From Flavobacterium sp. UBA6195 (lineage in GTDB: Bacteria; Bacteroidota; Bacteroidia; Flavobacteriales; Flavobacteriaceae): a stretch of DNA of 34,666 nucleotides. Each line of letters opens with the position of its first letter. Within the stretch, counting starts at the first letter, position 1. A program made the position numbers and the translations under genes. The notes below the pieces were generated by a model that saw only the letters and a list, made by a program, of their open reading frames with translations, ran no database searches and was not told the origin of the DNA. Positions 1-8,114 of this stretch are shown here, one piece after another. Location: assembly GCF_002422095.1 (NCBI RefSeq), contig NZ_DITB01000027.1, forward strand, positions 1 to 34,666. Reading direction: 5' to 3'.

Positions 1-1660
1 TTTGGTTACCTGCTACTAATCCTGTAATTACAGGAGAAATAGTTTGCAATTCAGCGACAGTAGTAACAGAATTTTCAGAAATATTATCTGCTTCATTTCC
101 AATTTGAGCCAATACTGATAATTTTGTAGCAAATGTGAAGTAAAAATTATTATCTAAATCAATATTATTAGCTACCCAATTAGTACCAACCAAAGCCATT
201 GGTATTTCGATTGAACCACTTGAAAAGTCTCCATCAGCATCTACAATAATTGAAATTCCTCTTGTATCTAATGGAAGTTTAGTGGTCAATGATGAAGAAT
301 TGGCAGGAACACTAATTGTATAATCTGTGGCATCAGTACCAACTTCTGATACTAACCATTTGCGAGAAATAATTTGCCTATTAAAAGGAGCGCCTGTTAT
401 CGAAAAAGAGTTAATAGCGGCATTGTTATCACCAAAAATTAAGAAATCTCTATCAGCAAGAAATGAACCTGTATTCAATTGATTTGCTGTTGCAATGGTA
501 GATTTCCCAACAGTTACCAATGAAGGAGCATTGTATGATTTTGATTGTTTTTGATTTAATGCAGAAGCATCATCTCTTCCAATCCCTGTAATATTGAATC
601 CATACGTTGTATTAGCTAATCCATTCCATATAACAGTTCCATTTGAATCTACATAATCACTATTTGTTCCATTTTTATTCAAATTATTTAATGAACCACC
701 TGCACCTAAAGTTATTCCATATTTAATTGCTAAATAAGAATTAACTCTTAACATTTCTGTATCATCTAATTGTCGTGAATAACCCAAGACTTCAGGTATT
801 GCTCCTCTAAAAGGGAAAGGAGTACCAACAGCATAATCACCAACACTGAATGCATCAAATGAGTTAATCTGCGGATTTCCTGTTCCAATTGATTTGTATC
901 CGTCGATGTAAGAATTAATTGCTGGTGTACCTGCACCATTTAAAGATGTCAAAGCAACTATTTGAGCTCTAGCAATATTTGTAACACCATTAATACCTTG
1001 AGTATATGACGTTCCATTCCAATAACCATGATTGGTATTAGCGGTAGCTCCTGAAGAAAAACCGTTCCCACCAATTAAACTTGGATTGTTTACAGAACCG
1101 TTTACAAGATATCTAGCTGCATATCTCCATGATAACCAACCATTAGAATTTCCTGTTGGATACTTGTGTATTGAAAAAGAACTATTTGCCCCAACATTAT
1201 TAGTATTAATAATACAAGAATAATTACCAGCTCCTGAGCCTTCATCTAACGCAACTGCTATAAATGAATAAGCACTTGTAGCGGGTATAATTCGAGTTGC
1301 ATTTAGAAATTGAGAATTAGTACCATTAAAATAAAAACTTGCATTAAAGTTAATTAATTTATTTGCTGTAGTATTGTAGTAAACGGGGACTCTTGAGGGA
1401 GTTCCTTGTGTTACACTGTAAGTTTCAGATGGTGCTCTATTCGTCCAAGTTGTCAAAGTGGTAGAGTTGTCAGCAGCTGTTTCAGCATCTGCTTTTAACC
1501 AAATTTTTAATCCTGTAGCAACTCCTCCAGGAGTTTGACTATAAGAACTTAAGCCGGTTGATAGAATTACAAAAAAGAAAAAAACATAGAAATTATTTGT
1601 TCTCATCAATTTTGAATTAGAAAATGGGTCTTCCCTTCTCTTTTTGTAATTGTCTTTCAT
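1..1660 (-). CDS. Large exported surface protein, LamG/DUF8202-like (3' end outside window)
   Basis: I translated the minus strand by hand: the frame stays open from ATG 1660 to the left edge, giving about 553 residues with no stop, so the C-terminus lies outside the window. The first residues are charged, followed by a hydrophobic stretch (about 26-36) and a likely signal-peptidase site after SSYSQ. A second ATG at 1606 would give a more usual signal peptide (MRTNNFYVFFFF...). After the signal comes LKIWLKADA, then a beta-rich Asn/Thr/Gly-rich region, then a block around RQLDDTEMLRVNSYLAIKYG. That order is typical of long Bacteroidota surface proteins with a concanavalin/LamG-like fold (DUF8202 group), often secreted by the type IX system and used in adhesion. 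The C-terminal sorting domain cannot be checked here. It starts 21 bases after the stop of the 1682-3064 gene, so the two are probably cotranscribed. Family assignment is from memory of the pattern. Confidence 0.75.
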   Translation of the reverse strand, partial: MKDNYKKRREDPFSNSKLMRTNNFYVFFFFVILSTGLSSYSQTPGGVATGLKIWLKADAETAADNSTTLTTWTNRAPSETYSVTQGTPSRVPVYYNTTANKLINFNASFYFNGTNSQFLNATRIIPATSAYSFIAVALDEGSGAGNYSCIINTNNVGANSSFSIHKYPTGNSNGWLSWRYAARYLVNGSVNNPSLIGGNGFSSGATANTNHGYWNGTSYTQGINGVTNIARAQIVALTSLNGAGTPAINSYIDGYKSIGTGNPQINSFDAFSVGDYAVGTPFPFRGAIPEVLGYSRQLDDTEMLRVNSYLAIKYGITLGAGGSLNNLNKNGTNSDYVDSNGTVIWNGLANTTYGFNITGIGRDDASALNQKQSKSYNAPSLVTVGKSTIATANQLNTGSFLADRDFLIFGDNNAAINSFSITGAPFNRQIISRKWLVSEVGTDATDYTISVPANSSSLTTKLPLDTRGISIIVDADGDFSSGSIEIPMALVGTNWVANNIDLDNNFYFTFATKLSVLAQIGNEADNISENSVTTVAELQTISPVITGLVAGNQ

Positions 1661-1681
1661 ATTCGTGTGTTTAAAATTAAT

Positions 1682-3064
1682 TTATCTTGTAACATTTAAC
1701 GAAGCTCCTCCTATTGGATAACCACCATAACCTTCCCATATGTAGAAATGAGTTCTATATTTTACAATAGTACGAACAGCCCCTCCTAAATTAAGATTAT
1801 GCACATTAGGCTCTAAGCCCAATCCGCCAGAGGGTCCATCATCTGTATCCCCTACCATGGCTTGACCAAAAGGGTTTGCAGTTGTTGTATAATCTCCTAC
1901 AAATAAATAAGGCATAATTGCATCACCATCTGCAACTGCTGGCATAAAAGGTTGCCCTGAAACAATGTAATTAGCATCTTGAAAAGGAACAATAAAGTCT
2001 ATTCTGAAACAAGCAGGTGAAATACGTTTTACTCTTGCCACATTTACAGCACCAGGCAATAAAGTAGCTAAAGTTCCATTAGCTGTAATTCCTGTACTTG
2101 TAAGAGCATCAAAACGTACTTGAGCATATTCTGATATATTACCTTTTTGACCTTGACCTACCGTTGCAGTACAACTTACACCTCCTATAGAAATGTTAAA
2201 GTTTGTACTAATTGGAGAAGTAACTGTTGGGGTTCCAGTAATTGTGTAAACTAAATTTCCAGCTCCTAAGCTAAAACTTCCACTAGTTAGTGTTGCTGTT
2301 AATCCATTAATTGGACCAATAATTTGATTCGAATATATACCACCATTCCCTCCAGTGTAAGGAATTGTTAAAGTACCAGTGTATGATACGCCAGAAATAT
2401 AAGTTGCTGGAGATAAAGTAGCACTTGAACAATTTAAATTAGAAATTTGTCCAGATGCAATAGATGAATTTTGTAAAGAAAGCCATTCTGAGCCATTCCA
2501 AAAAAACAGACCTTGTGTAAAAGTAGTACCATTATTATAGATAATTAACCCTACAGGCTGGTTAGAAATATTGTTATCACTATCAGAATTTAAATCTAAA
2601 GTACGAGAAGTTAGATTAATTCTCGGTATTAATACACCTTGGTTAGCAGATGATACATCAAGTTTGGCATAAGCATTAGGAATTGCACTTCCTACTGCAA
2701 CACTACCACTTCTACCTATATTAGAGGTAACGTCTTCACCTGTTACTGCCCAAGCATCTCCATCAGATATTCCTGACACAGGTGTCCAAGAAATTCCATT
2801 CCAATAATGAAATCCTCTATTAAAGCTTCCTGAGTTTGCGATTAAATAAACTAATTGACCATTAACAGTACCATTAACTGATAAAGAATTAACTCTGGGC
2901 ACAAGAATTCCATCACCAGGATCAACCGTTCCTGGAGTGGTAGTATGATTTTTAGCTCTTACATCTAGAGTTGCTTCAGGTGTAACTGTAGCAATCCCAA
3001 CTTGACTAAAAGAAAATTCCAATATAAATAAGAGCAGAATAGAGAGAATTGATTTTTTACACAT
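1682..3064 (-). CDS. Exported Bacteroidota surface protein of unknown function
   Basis: This 460-residue protein has a clear signal peptide (MCKKSILSILLLFILEFSFSQ, cleavage near residue 21). It is followed by VGIATVTPEATLDV, a variant of the VGIGTxxPxxxLDV motif that opens many secreted flavobacterial proteins. Two similar segments follow (FHYWNGISW near residue 85 and LFFWNGSEW near 190), suggesting an internal duplication. The middle is Thr/Ser/Gly-rich and the last 140 residues form a separate globular-looking region (from about NISEYAQVRFD). I see no conserved type IX sorting domain at the C-terminus, which ends GGASLNVTR. No enzymatic motif is visible. It is the first gene of a two-gene unit with the partial protein at 1-1660 and has its own promoter upstream. 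A structural or adhesive role at the cell surface is inferred from composition only. Confidence 0.75.
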   Translation of the reverse strand: MCKKSILSILLLFILEFSFSQVGIATVTPEATLDVRAKNHTTTPGTVDPGDGILVPRVNSLSVNGTVNGQLVYLIANSGSFNRGFHYWNGISWTPVSGISDGDAWAVTGEDVTSNIGRSGSVAVGSAIPNAYAKLDVSSANQGVLIPRINLTSRTLDLNSDSDNNISNQPVGLIIYNNGTTFTQGLFFWNGSEWLSLQNSSIASGQISNLNCSSATLSPATYISGVSYTGTLTIPYTGGNGGIYSNQIIGPINGLTATLTSGSFSLGAGNLVYTITGTPTVTSPISTNFNISIGGVSCTATVGQGQKGNISEYAQVRFDALTSTGITANGTLATLLPGAVNVARVKRISPACFRIDFIVPFQDANYIVSGQPFMPAVADGDAIMPYLFVGDYTTTANPFGQAMVGDTDDGPSGGLGLEPNVHNLNLGGAVRTIVKYRTHFYIWEGYGGYPIGGASLNVTR

Positions 3065-3096
3065 GCTTTGCAGGGGTTGTAGGAGTTAAAACACTG

Positions 3097-3125
3097 CAAA
3101 TGTAAGTAGTCAGAGTATAAACAGG
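3097..3125 (-). promoter_or_regulatory. Bacteroidota-type promoter for the surface-protein pair
   Basis: On the minus strand the -7 box is TACATTTG (3097-3104), a full match to TAnnTTTG. A CCTG at 3122-3125, 17 bases upstream, is a partial match to the -33 TTTG. It lies 32 bases before the ATG at 3064 and just after the terminator of the upstream gene. Confidence 0.6.
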
Positions 3126-3130
3126 TAAAA

Positions 3131-3178
3131 TAAAAAACCCTCAAAAACACGCAAAATAATTTTACGTGTTTTTGAGGG
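3131..3178 (-). terminator. Rho-independent terminator of the LuxR-type regulator gene
   Basis: A perfect 14-bp inverted repeat (CCCTCAAAAACACG at 3138-3151 and its complement at 3165-3178) encloses a 13-base loop. Read on the minus strand it is followed by a T-rich run at 3131-3137. It sits 23 bases after the stop of the 3202-4110 gene and separates it from the surface-protein unit. Confidence 0.85.
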
Positions 3179-3201
3179 ATGTAAATGGGATTTTATTTTT
3201 A

Positions 3202-4110
3202 CTAAGAAGAAATAAAATAAACACTGAATTTTTCTGTTAAATTTAGTTTTTTCTTTATTCTATATTTTCTGCTTTCAACAGATTTAGGAGTTGTATTTGA
3301 AATTTGAGCAATATCCTTTGTATTGAGTCCTAGTTTAGTGAGTGCACATATATAAAGTTCATTAACCGTTAAATCTTTATCATGAAATAGCTCTGTATTA
3401 AAAAAATCAGGATATATAATTTCAAATTTTTCCAAAAACAATATGTTATTAATTTTTGCAATTTCAATAAGTTCTTCTAAATCTTTACTGTTTAATTCTT
3501 GCACATTATTTTCAGAGGTAGAATTTATCTTTTTATTAATAACTAACTTTGAAAAATGTCTCTCTCTAAGATATAAAAATGACAAATTATGACCAATAAC
3601 AACCATACTGATTAATATTGAAGAAAGATTATGAAAATTAACATCAATCGTTAAATCATTTGATTTTAAATGTAAATAAATTTGTGAAACACCATGAATT
3701 ACAAAAAAAACAAGAGTTGTAAAAATGATAATAAAAATTTTTCTTTTATCGGTTTTAAAATCAAATATTATAGGAATGCTAGTAATGATTGAAAATTGAA
3801 AATAAATATTATTAACTGTAAAATTCAAGGAGTATGCAACTAGATAGTGTAAAAAATTTAAGTAGATAATAAAAATTAAAGCTAAACGTTTAAAAATTTC
3901 AACACTTAAAAATTTTTTCTTTAGTAAAAATATAGTTAAGAAAGTAAACAAAAAAGTAAAGAAATAAACCAAACAATTTAAAGACAATCCGTCTTGAATT
4001 AAAAAAATATAAAAGTAATACAAGTATATTAAAGATAAAAAAAATAAATATCTTCTTATATTTTTATAATAATCATTAGAGAAAATTTGAAATTTAAATC
4101 CGCTATACAT
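3202..4110 (-). CDS. Membrane-anchored LuxR-type HTH transcriptional regulator
   Basis: The 302-residue protein has about six hydrophobic segments in its first 185 residues (for example near 21-38, 45-63, 75-95, 103-117, 125-145 and 160-180). A hydrophilic linker follows, then a C-terminal helix-turn-helix at about 245-295. The HTH carries LTVNELYICALTKLGLNTKDIA and SVESRKYRIKKKL, matching the LuxR/GerE-like pattern in which the second helix sets DNA contacts. Integral-membrane regulators of this layout are common in Flavobacteriia. It is encoded directly upstream of, and on the same strand as, two exported proteins, but a strong terminator separates them, so any control of those genes would be in trans. 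The coding sequence is very AT-rich. The signal sensed is unknown. Confidence 0.75.
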   Translation of the reverse strand: MYSGFKFQIFSNDYYKNIRRYLFFLSLIYLYYFYIFLIQDGLSLNCLVYFFTFLFTFLTIFLLKKKFLSVEIFKRLALIFIIYLNFLHYLVAYSLNFTVNNIYFQFSIITSIPIIFDFKTDKRKIFIIIFTTLVFFVIHGVSQIYLHLKSNDLTIDVNFHNLSSILISMVVIGHNLSFLYLRERHFSKLVINKKINSTSENNVQELNSKDLEELIEIAKINNILFLEKFEIIYPDFFNTELFHDKDLTVNELYICALTKLGLNTKDIAQISNTTPKSVESRKYRIKKKLNLTEKFSVYFISS

Positions 4111-4344
4111 ACCACCCGTATTTGAATTTCAAAAATAAAACAAAAAAAGGTTCTATTAGTATAATTGTATTATGTATTTTTGATGTATTGTTTATTTTTT
4201 TCTTCATTACAAATCATCAAACACGATTTACGAATAATAAAGAGATTTTACACTCGTAAAAGCAGAAAAAAATTAAAAAAAATACAACGGTATGTTTTTG
4301 GTTACATTTCCGTTTACATCTTAAAACCCTCTAATCCATTGATA

Positions 4345-5025
4345 ATGAAATTAAAAAAACTTTTTATATTTTTATCTATATTCATTTGTTCTTTAAGCTA
4401 TTCCCAATTAAAAACTATAAAAAACAAAACCTCTTATCCATTTTGGATTAATGTTCCAGAAAAAGAAAAAATAGAAAAACAACCAATCCTAATATTTCTT
4501 CACGGAAAAAGTTTATCAGGGACAGATTTAAATAGGGTAAGACGCTATGGTGTTTTATATGCTATGGATAAAGGCAAAAAAATTCCTGGTATTGTTATTG
4601 CTCCTCAATTAGCGAAAGGAAACTGGAATCCGGATAAAGTCTTAGAAGTTTTAGAATACGTAAAGAAAAATTATAACGTAGACGAATCTCGAATTTACGT
4701 TTGCGGGATGAGTTTAGGCGGTTATGGAACGCTACATTTTGCTGGAAAATATCCTGAAAAAATTACTGCTGCCGTAGCAATTTGTGGTGGGGGAAATGTT
4801 AAAGATGCGTGCAAATTAGCAACAATTCCTTTATGGATTCAACATGGTAATGTAGATTATATTGTTCCAATGTCGGAATCAAAAAAAATAGTAGAGGCTA
4901 TAAAAAAATGCGATGAAAATGCTAATGTTACTTTAACCATTATAAAAGGTGGAAATCACAGCAATGTTGAACGCTTGTTTCATGAAAATGCCATTTATGA
5001 TTGGATATTTAAACAGAAAAGATAG
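4345..5025 (+). CDS. Exported alpha/beta hydrolase (dienelactone hydrolase/phospholipase-like esterase)
   Basis: I chose ATG 4345 (226 residues) because it opens a standard signal peptide (MKLKKLFIFLSIFICSLSYSQ). The frame stays open upstream to 4165, but that part encodes a basic low-complexity stretch unlike a protein start. The mature part has the serine-hydrolase order: HGKSLSG at 53-59 (oxyanion region), the nucleophile elbow GMSLGG with Ser123, an acidic residue Asp171 in HGNVDYIVP, and His205 in GGNHSN. This is the compact fold of phospholipase/carboxylesterase and prolyl-oligopeptidase-like esterases, acting in the periplasm or outside. Close relatives are often called putative peptidase or phospholipase. 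Substrate cannot be told from sequence. It stands just upstream of dus, which appears to have its own promoter. Confidence 0.8.
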   Translation: MKLKKLFIFLSIFICSLSYSQLKTIKNKTSYPFWINVPEKEKIEKQPILIFLHGKSLSGTDLNRVRRYGVLYAMDKGKKIPGIVIAPQLAKGNWNPDKVLEVLEYVKKNYNVDESRIYVCGMSLGGYGTLHFAGKYPEKITAAVAICGGGNVKDACKLATIPLWIQHGNVDYIVPMSESKKIVEAIKKCDENANVTLTIIKGGNHSNVERLFHENAIYDWIFKQKR

Positions 5026-5043
5026 TAATCAATTCGTTTCTCT

Positions 5044-5051
5044 TATCTTTG
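5044..5051 (+). promoter_or_regulatory. -7 promoter box immediately before the dus start codon
   Basis: TATCTTTG matches TAnnTTTG and ends only four bases before the ATG at 5056. A -33 TTG is not evident at the usual distance. If used, the transcript would be leaderless or nearly so (see the matching arrangement at ribD). Confidence 0.45.
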
Positions 5052-5055
5052 CTTC

Positions 5056-6000
5056 ATGAATAGCACATTACTTTCTTCTCCATTACAAGGTTTCACCGAT
5101 TTTAGATTTCGAAAGGCATTTCACAAACACTTTGGTGGCATTGATACGTTTTATTCTCCCTACATTAAATTAAATGGTAAATTAATTGTAAAAGGTTCGT
5201 ACGAGCGTGATATTCTTCCCGAAAACAACACTACTTTAGAGGTTATTCCACAAATCATTACTAATGATGCCGAAGAATTTTTATTTGTAACAAAATATGT
5301 GCAACAATTTGGGTACAAAGAATTAAATTGGAACTTAGGCTGTCCGTATCCTATGGTAGCTAAATGTGGAATGGGTTCGGGATTGATTAGCAATACCTCA
5401 CAAATTGAACATATCTTAAAACGAGTTCATAATGAAACCGACATTATTGTTTCAATAAAAATGCGAATGGGTTACGAAAACCCAACCGAAATTTTAGATG
5501 TTTTCCCCATTTTAGAACAATATCCAATTAAAAATATTGCGATTCATGCTCGAATTGGCAAACAATTGTACAAAGGTGGTGTCGATTTAGATTCGTTTCA
5601 GAAATGCTTAGAGACTTCAAAACAGAAGATTTATTACAATGGCGACATTACTTCGGTAGCAAAATTCAAAGAATTACAAGAACGTTTTCCATCTATTGAC
5701 CATTGGATGATAGGGAGAGGCTTGATTGCCGATCCTTTTTTACCTTCAATGATAAAAAACAATACTACTGAATATCCGAAAAACAGATTCGAAATTTTTG
5801 AAGCTTTTCACGATGAAATTTACCGAGAATACGATGCGTATTTACAAGGTCCTACCCCTATTCGCATGAAAATGCTTGGTTTTTGGGAATACTTTTCGGA
5901 ATCATTTTCAAATCCACAAAAGACATTCAAAAAGATAAAAAAAGCGGGAAATAGCAAGAGTTACGAAGCAGCTGTCAAAGAGATTTTTAAAAATGGGTAA
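5056..6000 (+). CDS. dus: tRNA-dihydrouridine synthase family protein
   Basis: The 314-residue protein is an FMN-dependent TIM-barrel enzyme that reduces uridine to dihydrouridine in tRNA D-loops. Visible family signatures are the opening SPLQGFTDFRFR (Dus proteins typically start APMxGVTD), PQIITN near 65-70, and NWNLGCPYP at 91-99 with the catalytic Cys96. GMGSGLI (105-111) and the FMN-phosphate region MIGRGLIADPFL (about 218-229) follow. KMRMGYENP near 135 matches the KxRxG motif. The length is normal for the family. Which Dus subgroup it belongs to, and so which D position it modifies, is not certain. The downstream gene is convergent, with a hexameric CAA repeat tract between. Confidence 0.9.
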   Translation: MNSTLLSSPLQGFTDFRFRKAFHKHFGGIDTFYSPYIKLNGKLIVKGSYERDILPENNTTLEVIPQIITNDAEEFLFVTKYVQQFGYKELNWNLGCPYPMVAKCGMGSGLISNTSQIEHILKRVHNETDIIVSIKMRMGYENPTEILDVFPILEQYPIKNIAIHARIGKQLYKGGVDLDSFQKCLETSKQKIYYNGDITSVAKFKELQERFPSIDHWMIGRGLIADPFLPSMIKNNTTEYPKNRFEIFEAFHDEIYREYDAYLQGPTPIRMKMLGFWEYFSESFSNPQKTFKKIKKAGNSKSYEAAVKEIFKNG

Positions 6001-6001
6001 G

Positions 6002-6032
6002 CAAAGACAATTACAAGTTCAAAAATCAAGCA
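6002..6032. repeat. Period-6 CAAnnn repeat tract
   Basis: CAA recurs at 6002, 6008, 6014 and 6020, then at 6027, giving units such as CAATTA and CAAGTT. The same core TTACAAGTTCAA recurs at 6461 and 20531. It lies in the spacer after dus. Confidence 0.6.
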
Positions 6033-6101
6033 GAATTCAATCTGTGTATCTCTTTTCAGCACAATCAAAAGCAAAAAAACTCTGCGTATCTCTGTGTGAA
6101 A

Positions 6102-6449
6102 CTAAATTTTGAATCGATCACCTAACATTTTACCAATCAAATAAGCAACACCAATACCTAAAATCAAAATCCAAAGATTCATGAAAATATAAAACGTGTA
6201 AGCCATTGGATTTTCGGTTGAATTAAAGCAATAACTTTCAATCAAAAAACAAAATTGGGTAGTTTCTTTAGAAAATAACGACAACGCAAAACTCATTAAA
6301 AAAGTAATTCCTATCGCCGACAAAACATAAACTACGTTTTTATTCATCGGTTTTTTACCGGTTGGAGCAAATACATTTCGTTCTGCTTCAGTACGTTTGT
6401 TATTCTGAAGGGACCAAATTACTTTTTTAGCTTCGTCGTCTACATTCAT
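6102..6449 (-). CDS. Small two-helix membrane protein of unknown function
   Basis: This 115-residue protein has a hydrophilic N-terminus with acidic and basic residues (MNVDDEAKKVIWSLQNNKRTE), then two membrane segments at about 39-59 and 84-106, joined by a loop containing two cysteines (QFCFLIESYCF). No enzymatic motif is visible and I do not recognise the family. It begins 43 bases after the hisS stop on the same strand, with a short CAAnnn repeat in the gap, so it may be transcribed with hisS. Conservation next to hisS in Flavobacteriia would support a real gene. Both ends of the protein are predicted to face the cytoplasm if the positive-inside rule holds. Confidence 0.65.
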   Translation of the reverse strand: MNVDDEAKKVIWSLQNNKRTEAERNVFAPTGKKPMNKNVVYVLSAIGITFLMSFALSLFSKETTQFCFLIESYCFNSTENPMAYTFYIFMNLWILILGIGVAYLIGKMLGDRFKI

Positions 6450-6457
6450 ATAAAAAT

Positions 6458-6482
6458 CAATTACAAGTTCAAGGACAAAGTT
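6458..6482. repeat. Period-6 CAAnnn repeat tract
   Basis: CAA triplets occur every six bases (6458, 6464, 6470, 6476) in the hisS-to-membrane-protein spacer. It shares the core TTACAAGTTCAA with the tracts at 6011 and 20531. Confidence 0.6.
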
Positions 6483-6492
6483 CAGCTTTTAA

Positions 6493-7863
6493 TTATTGTA
6501 ATAAAGTAACTAATGTTGCAAAGTCCACTTTTTGTTGTTCGCCAGTAGCTAAGTTTTTCAACCCAAATTCTTCACGCTCTATTTCCGATTCTCCTACAAT
6601 TACTGCAAATGGAATTCCTCTTCTGTCTGCGTGTTTGAATTGTTTGTCGATTTTTGATTTATCTGGATATAACTCCACTTTGATTCCTTTTTGGCGTAAT
6701 TTTCCAATGGCTTTCATCGCATACAAAGCTTCTTTATCACCAAAGTTTAAGAACAACGCTTTTGATGTTGCTAAAACAGCTTCTGGAAACAAACCAACTT
6801 CTTCCATTACCAAAGCAATTCGATCTAAACCAAACGAAATTCCTACACCCGACATATTTTTCAATCCGAAAATCCCTGTCAAGTCATCATAACGACCACC
6901 GCCACCAATCGAACCCATTGCCACACCTTTTGGCGCTGCAACTTCAAAAATGGCGCCTGTGTAATAATTTAAACCACGCGCTAACGTAACATCTAAATCC
7001 AAGAAAGCAGTTTGCAAACCTAAAGTCGTAACGTTATCACAAATGAATTGCAACTCGTTAACACCTTTCATTCCTTCTTCTGAATTGGCAAGTAATTGTG
7101 CTAATTTTTCTATTTTTTCGTTGATGGTTCCTGTGAAATTGAACAACGGTTGCACTTTTTCAATCGCCGTTTCCGAAATGCCTTTTTCTAACATTTCTTT
7201 TTTCACGCCGTCCTCACCTATTTTGTCCAATTTATCTAAAGCTACCGTAAAATCAATCAATTTATCCGAAGCGCCAATTACCTCAGCAATTCCAGATAAT
7301 ATTTTGCGATTGTTAATTTTAATAGTAACGCCACCTAAACCTAACTGACTAAAAACCGAATCATACAATTGCACCAACTCCACTTCTTGCCAAAGCGAAT
7401 TCGAACCCACCACATCGGCATCACATTGATAAAACTCTCTAAAACGTCCTTTTTGAGGTCTATCCGCACGCCAAACCGGTTGAATTTGGTAACGCTTGAA
7501 CGGAAACTCAATTTCGTTTTGATGTTGTACAACATAACGCGCAAAAGGAACGGTTAAATCGTAACGAAGAGCTTTTTCGGAAATTTTAGAAGTTAATTGT
7601 TTGTAGTTTATGGTTTGTAGTTCTTCCATTGGAACTTTATCCAAGTAAACTCCTGAATTCAAAATCTTAAAAATCAAACGATCACCTTCTTCACCATATT
7701 TTCCCATTAAGGTTTCGGAATTTTCAAACGAAGGCGTTTCAATAGGTTGAAAGCCAAATTTCTCAAAATTGGTTTTTATCGTACTGAAAATATAATTGCG
7801 TTTCGCCACTTCTGCTGGTGAAAAATCTCGGGTTCCTTTTGGTATGCTTGGTTTTTGTGCCAT
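6493..7863 (-). CDS. hisS: Histidine--tRNA ligase
   Basis: This 456-residue class II aminoacyl-tRNA synthetase charges tRNA-His in the cytoplasm. The opening PKGTRDFSP and YDLTVPFARYV (101-111) are characteristic. Motif 2 lies around RADRPQKGRFREFYQCD (132-148). The histidine-specific ARGLNYYTG is at 295-303 and GSIGGGGRYDDL at 317-328. Motif 3 (GVGISFGLDRI) is at 339-349, followed by the anticodon-binding domain from about 362. All catalytic motifs look intact. Residues about 82-91 (LQTINYKQLT), just before the YDLTVPF strand, are encoded by a degenerate heptamer repeat (7593-7620), in a linker that varies in this family. A second heptamer tract (7863-7897) touches the start codon, which is the only convincing start. 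Confidence 0.97.
   Translation of the reverse strand: MAQKPSIPKGTRDFSPAEVAKRNYIFSTIKTNFEKFGFQPIETPSFENSETLMGKYGEEGDRLIFKILNSGVYLDKVPMEELQTINYKQLTSKISEKALRYDLTVPFARYVVQHQNEIEFPFKRYQIQPVWRADRPQKGRFREFYQCDADVVGSNSLWQEVELVQLYDSVFSQLGLGGVTIKINNRKILSGIAEVIGASDKLIDFTVALDKLDKIGEDGVKKEMLEKGISETAIEKVQPLFNFTGTINEKIEKLAQLLANSEEGMKGVNELQFICDNVTTLGLQTAFLDLDVTLARGLNYYTGAIFEVAAPKGVAMGSIGGGGRYDDLTGIFGLKNMSGVGISFGLDRIALVMEEVGLFPEAVLATSKALFLNFGDKEALYAMKAIGKLRQKGIKVELYPDKSKIDKQFKHADRRGIPFAVIVGESEIEREEFGLKNLATGEQQKVDFATLVTLLQ
7593..7620. repeat. Heptamer repeat tract inside hisS
   Basis: Four consecutive 7-base units (plus-strand TTAATTG, TTTGTAG, TTTATGG, TTTGTAG) lie in frame in the hisS coding sequence and encode linker residues 82-91. 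The first and last TTTGTAG copies are identical and 14 bases apart. Confidence 0.6.
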
Positions 7864-7897
7864 TTTAAATTTAGAATTTAGAATTTAGATTTCTGAA
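7863..7897. repeat. Heptamer repeat tract touching the hisS start
   Basis: Five consecutive 7-base units occur in one register: two copies of TTTAGAA flanked by TTTTAAA, TTTAGAT and TTCTGAA. It occupies the 5' leader of hisS. Confidence 0.7.
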
Positions 7898-7926
7898 AGC
7901 ATAGAAATCTTAAAAATTTCTTTGTG

Positions 7927-7934
7927 CAAATATC
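7927..7934 (-). promoter_or_regulatory. Possible -7 box of hisS
   Basis: On the minus strand GATATTTG differs from TAnnTTTG at one position and is followed by C, as is usual in flavobacteria. No convincing -33 element is seen. This would give a leader of about 60 bases that includes the heptamer tract. Confidence 0.3.
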
Positions 7935-8007
7935 GAATATATTTAGCAGTATTAAAAATCAATTCGGAGATTTAAAAAATTCAAGTTACTGCTATATGAT
8001 TATCAAA

Positions 8008-8055
8008 TCGAGCGAAGTCGAGATTCATTCATTAAAAGTTCTCGACTTCGCTCGA
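8008..8055. repeat. Inverted repeat with 16-bp perfect arms
   Basis: TCGAGCGAAGTCGAGA (8008-8023) is exactly complementary to 8040-8055 around a 16-base loop. No T-run follows directly on either strand, so it is not a classic terminator. The arm sequence is of a kind I recall as interspersed in Flavobacterium intergenic DNA. It lies in the 250-base divergent spacer between hisS and the permease gene. Confidence 0.8.
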
Positions 8056-8114
8056 ACTGACAAATTTCTTACTTTAAATATGTAACAAAAAATAAATTAT
8101 TTAGTCTTATAGTC

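Noticed and set aside
2965..3150. A 61-residue minus-strand frame over the surface-protein start
   Set aside because: It runs across a promoter and terminator and overlaps a better gene in another frame; no protein-like features.
4165..4344. Upstream extension of the alpha/beta hydrolase
   Set aside because: It would bury the signal peptide at residue 60 and has the composition of a non-coding stretch.
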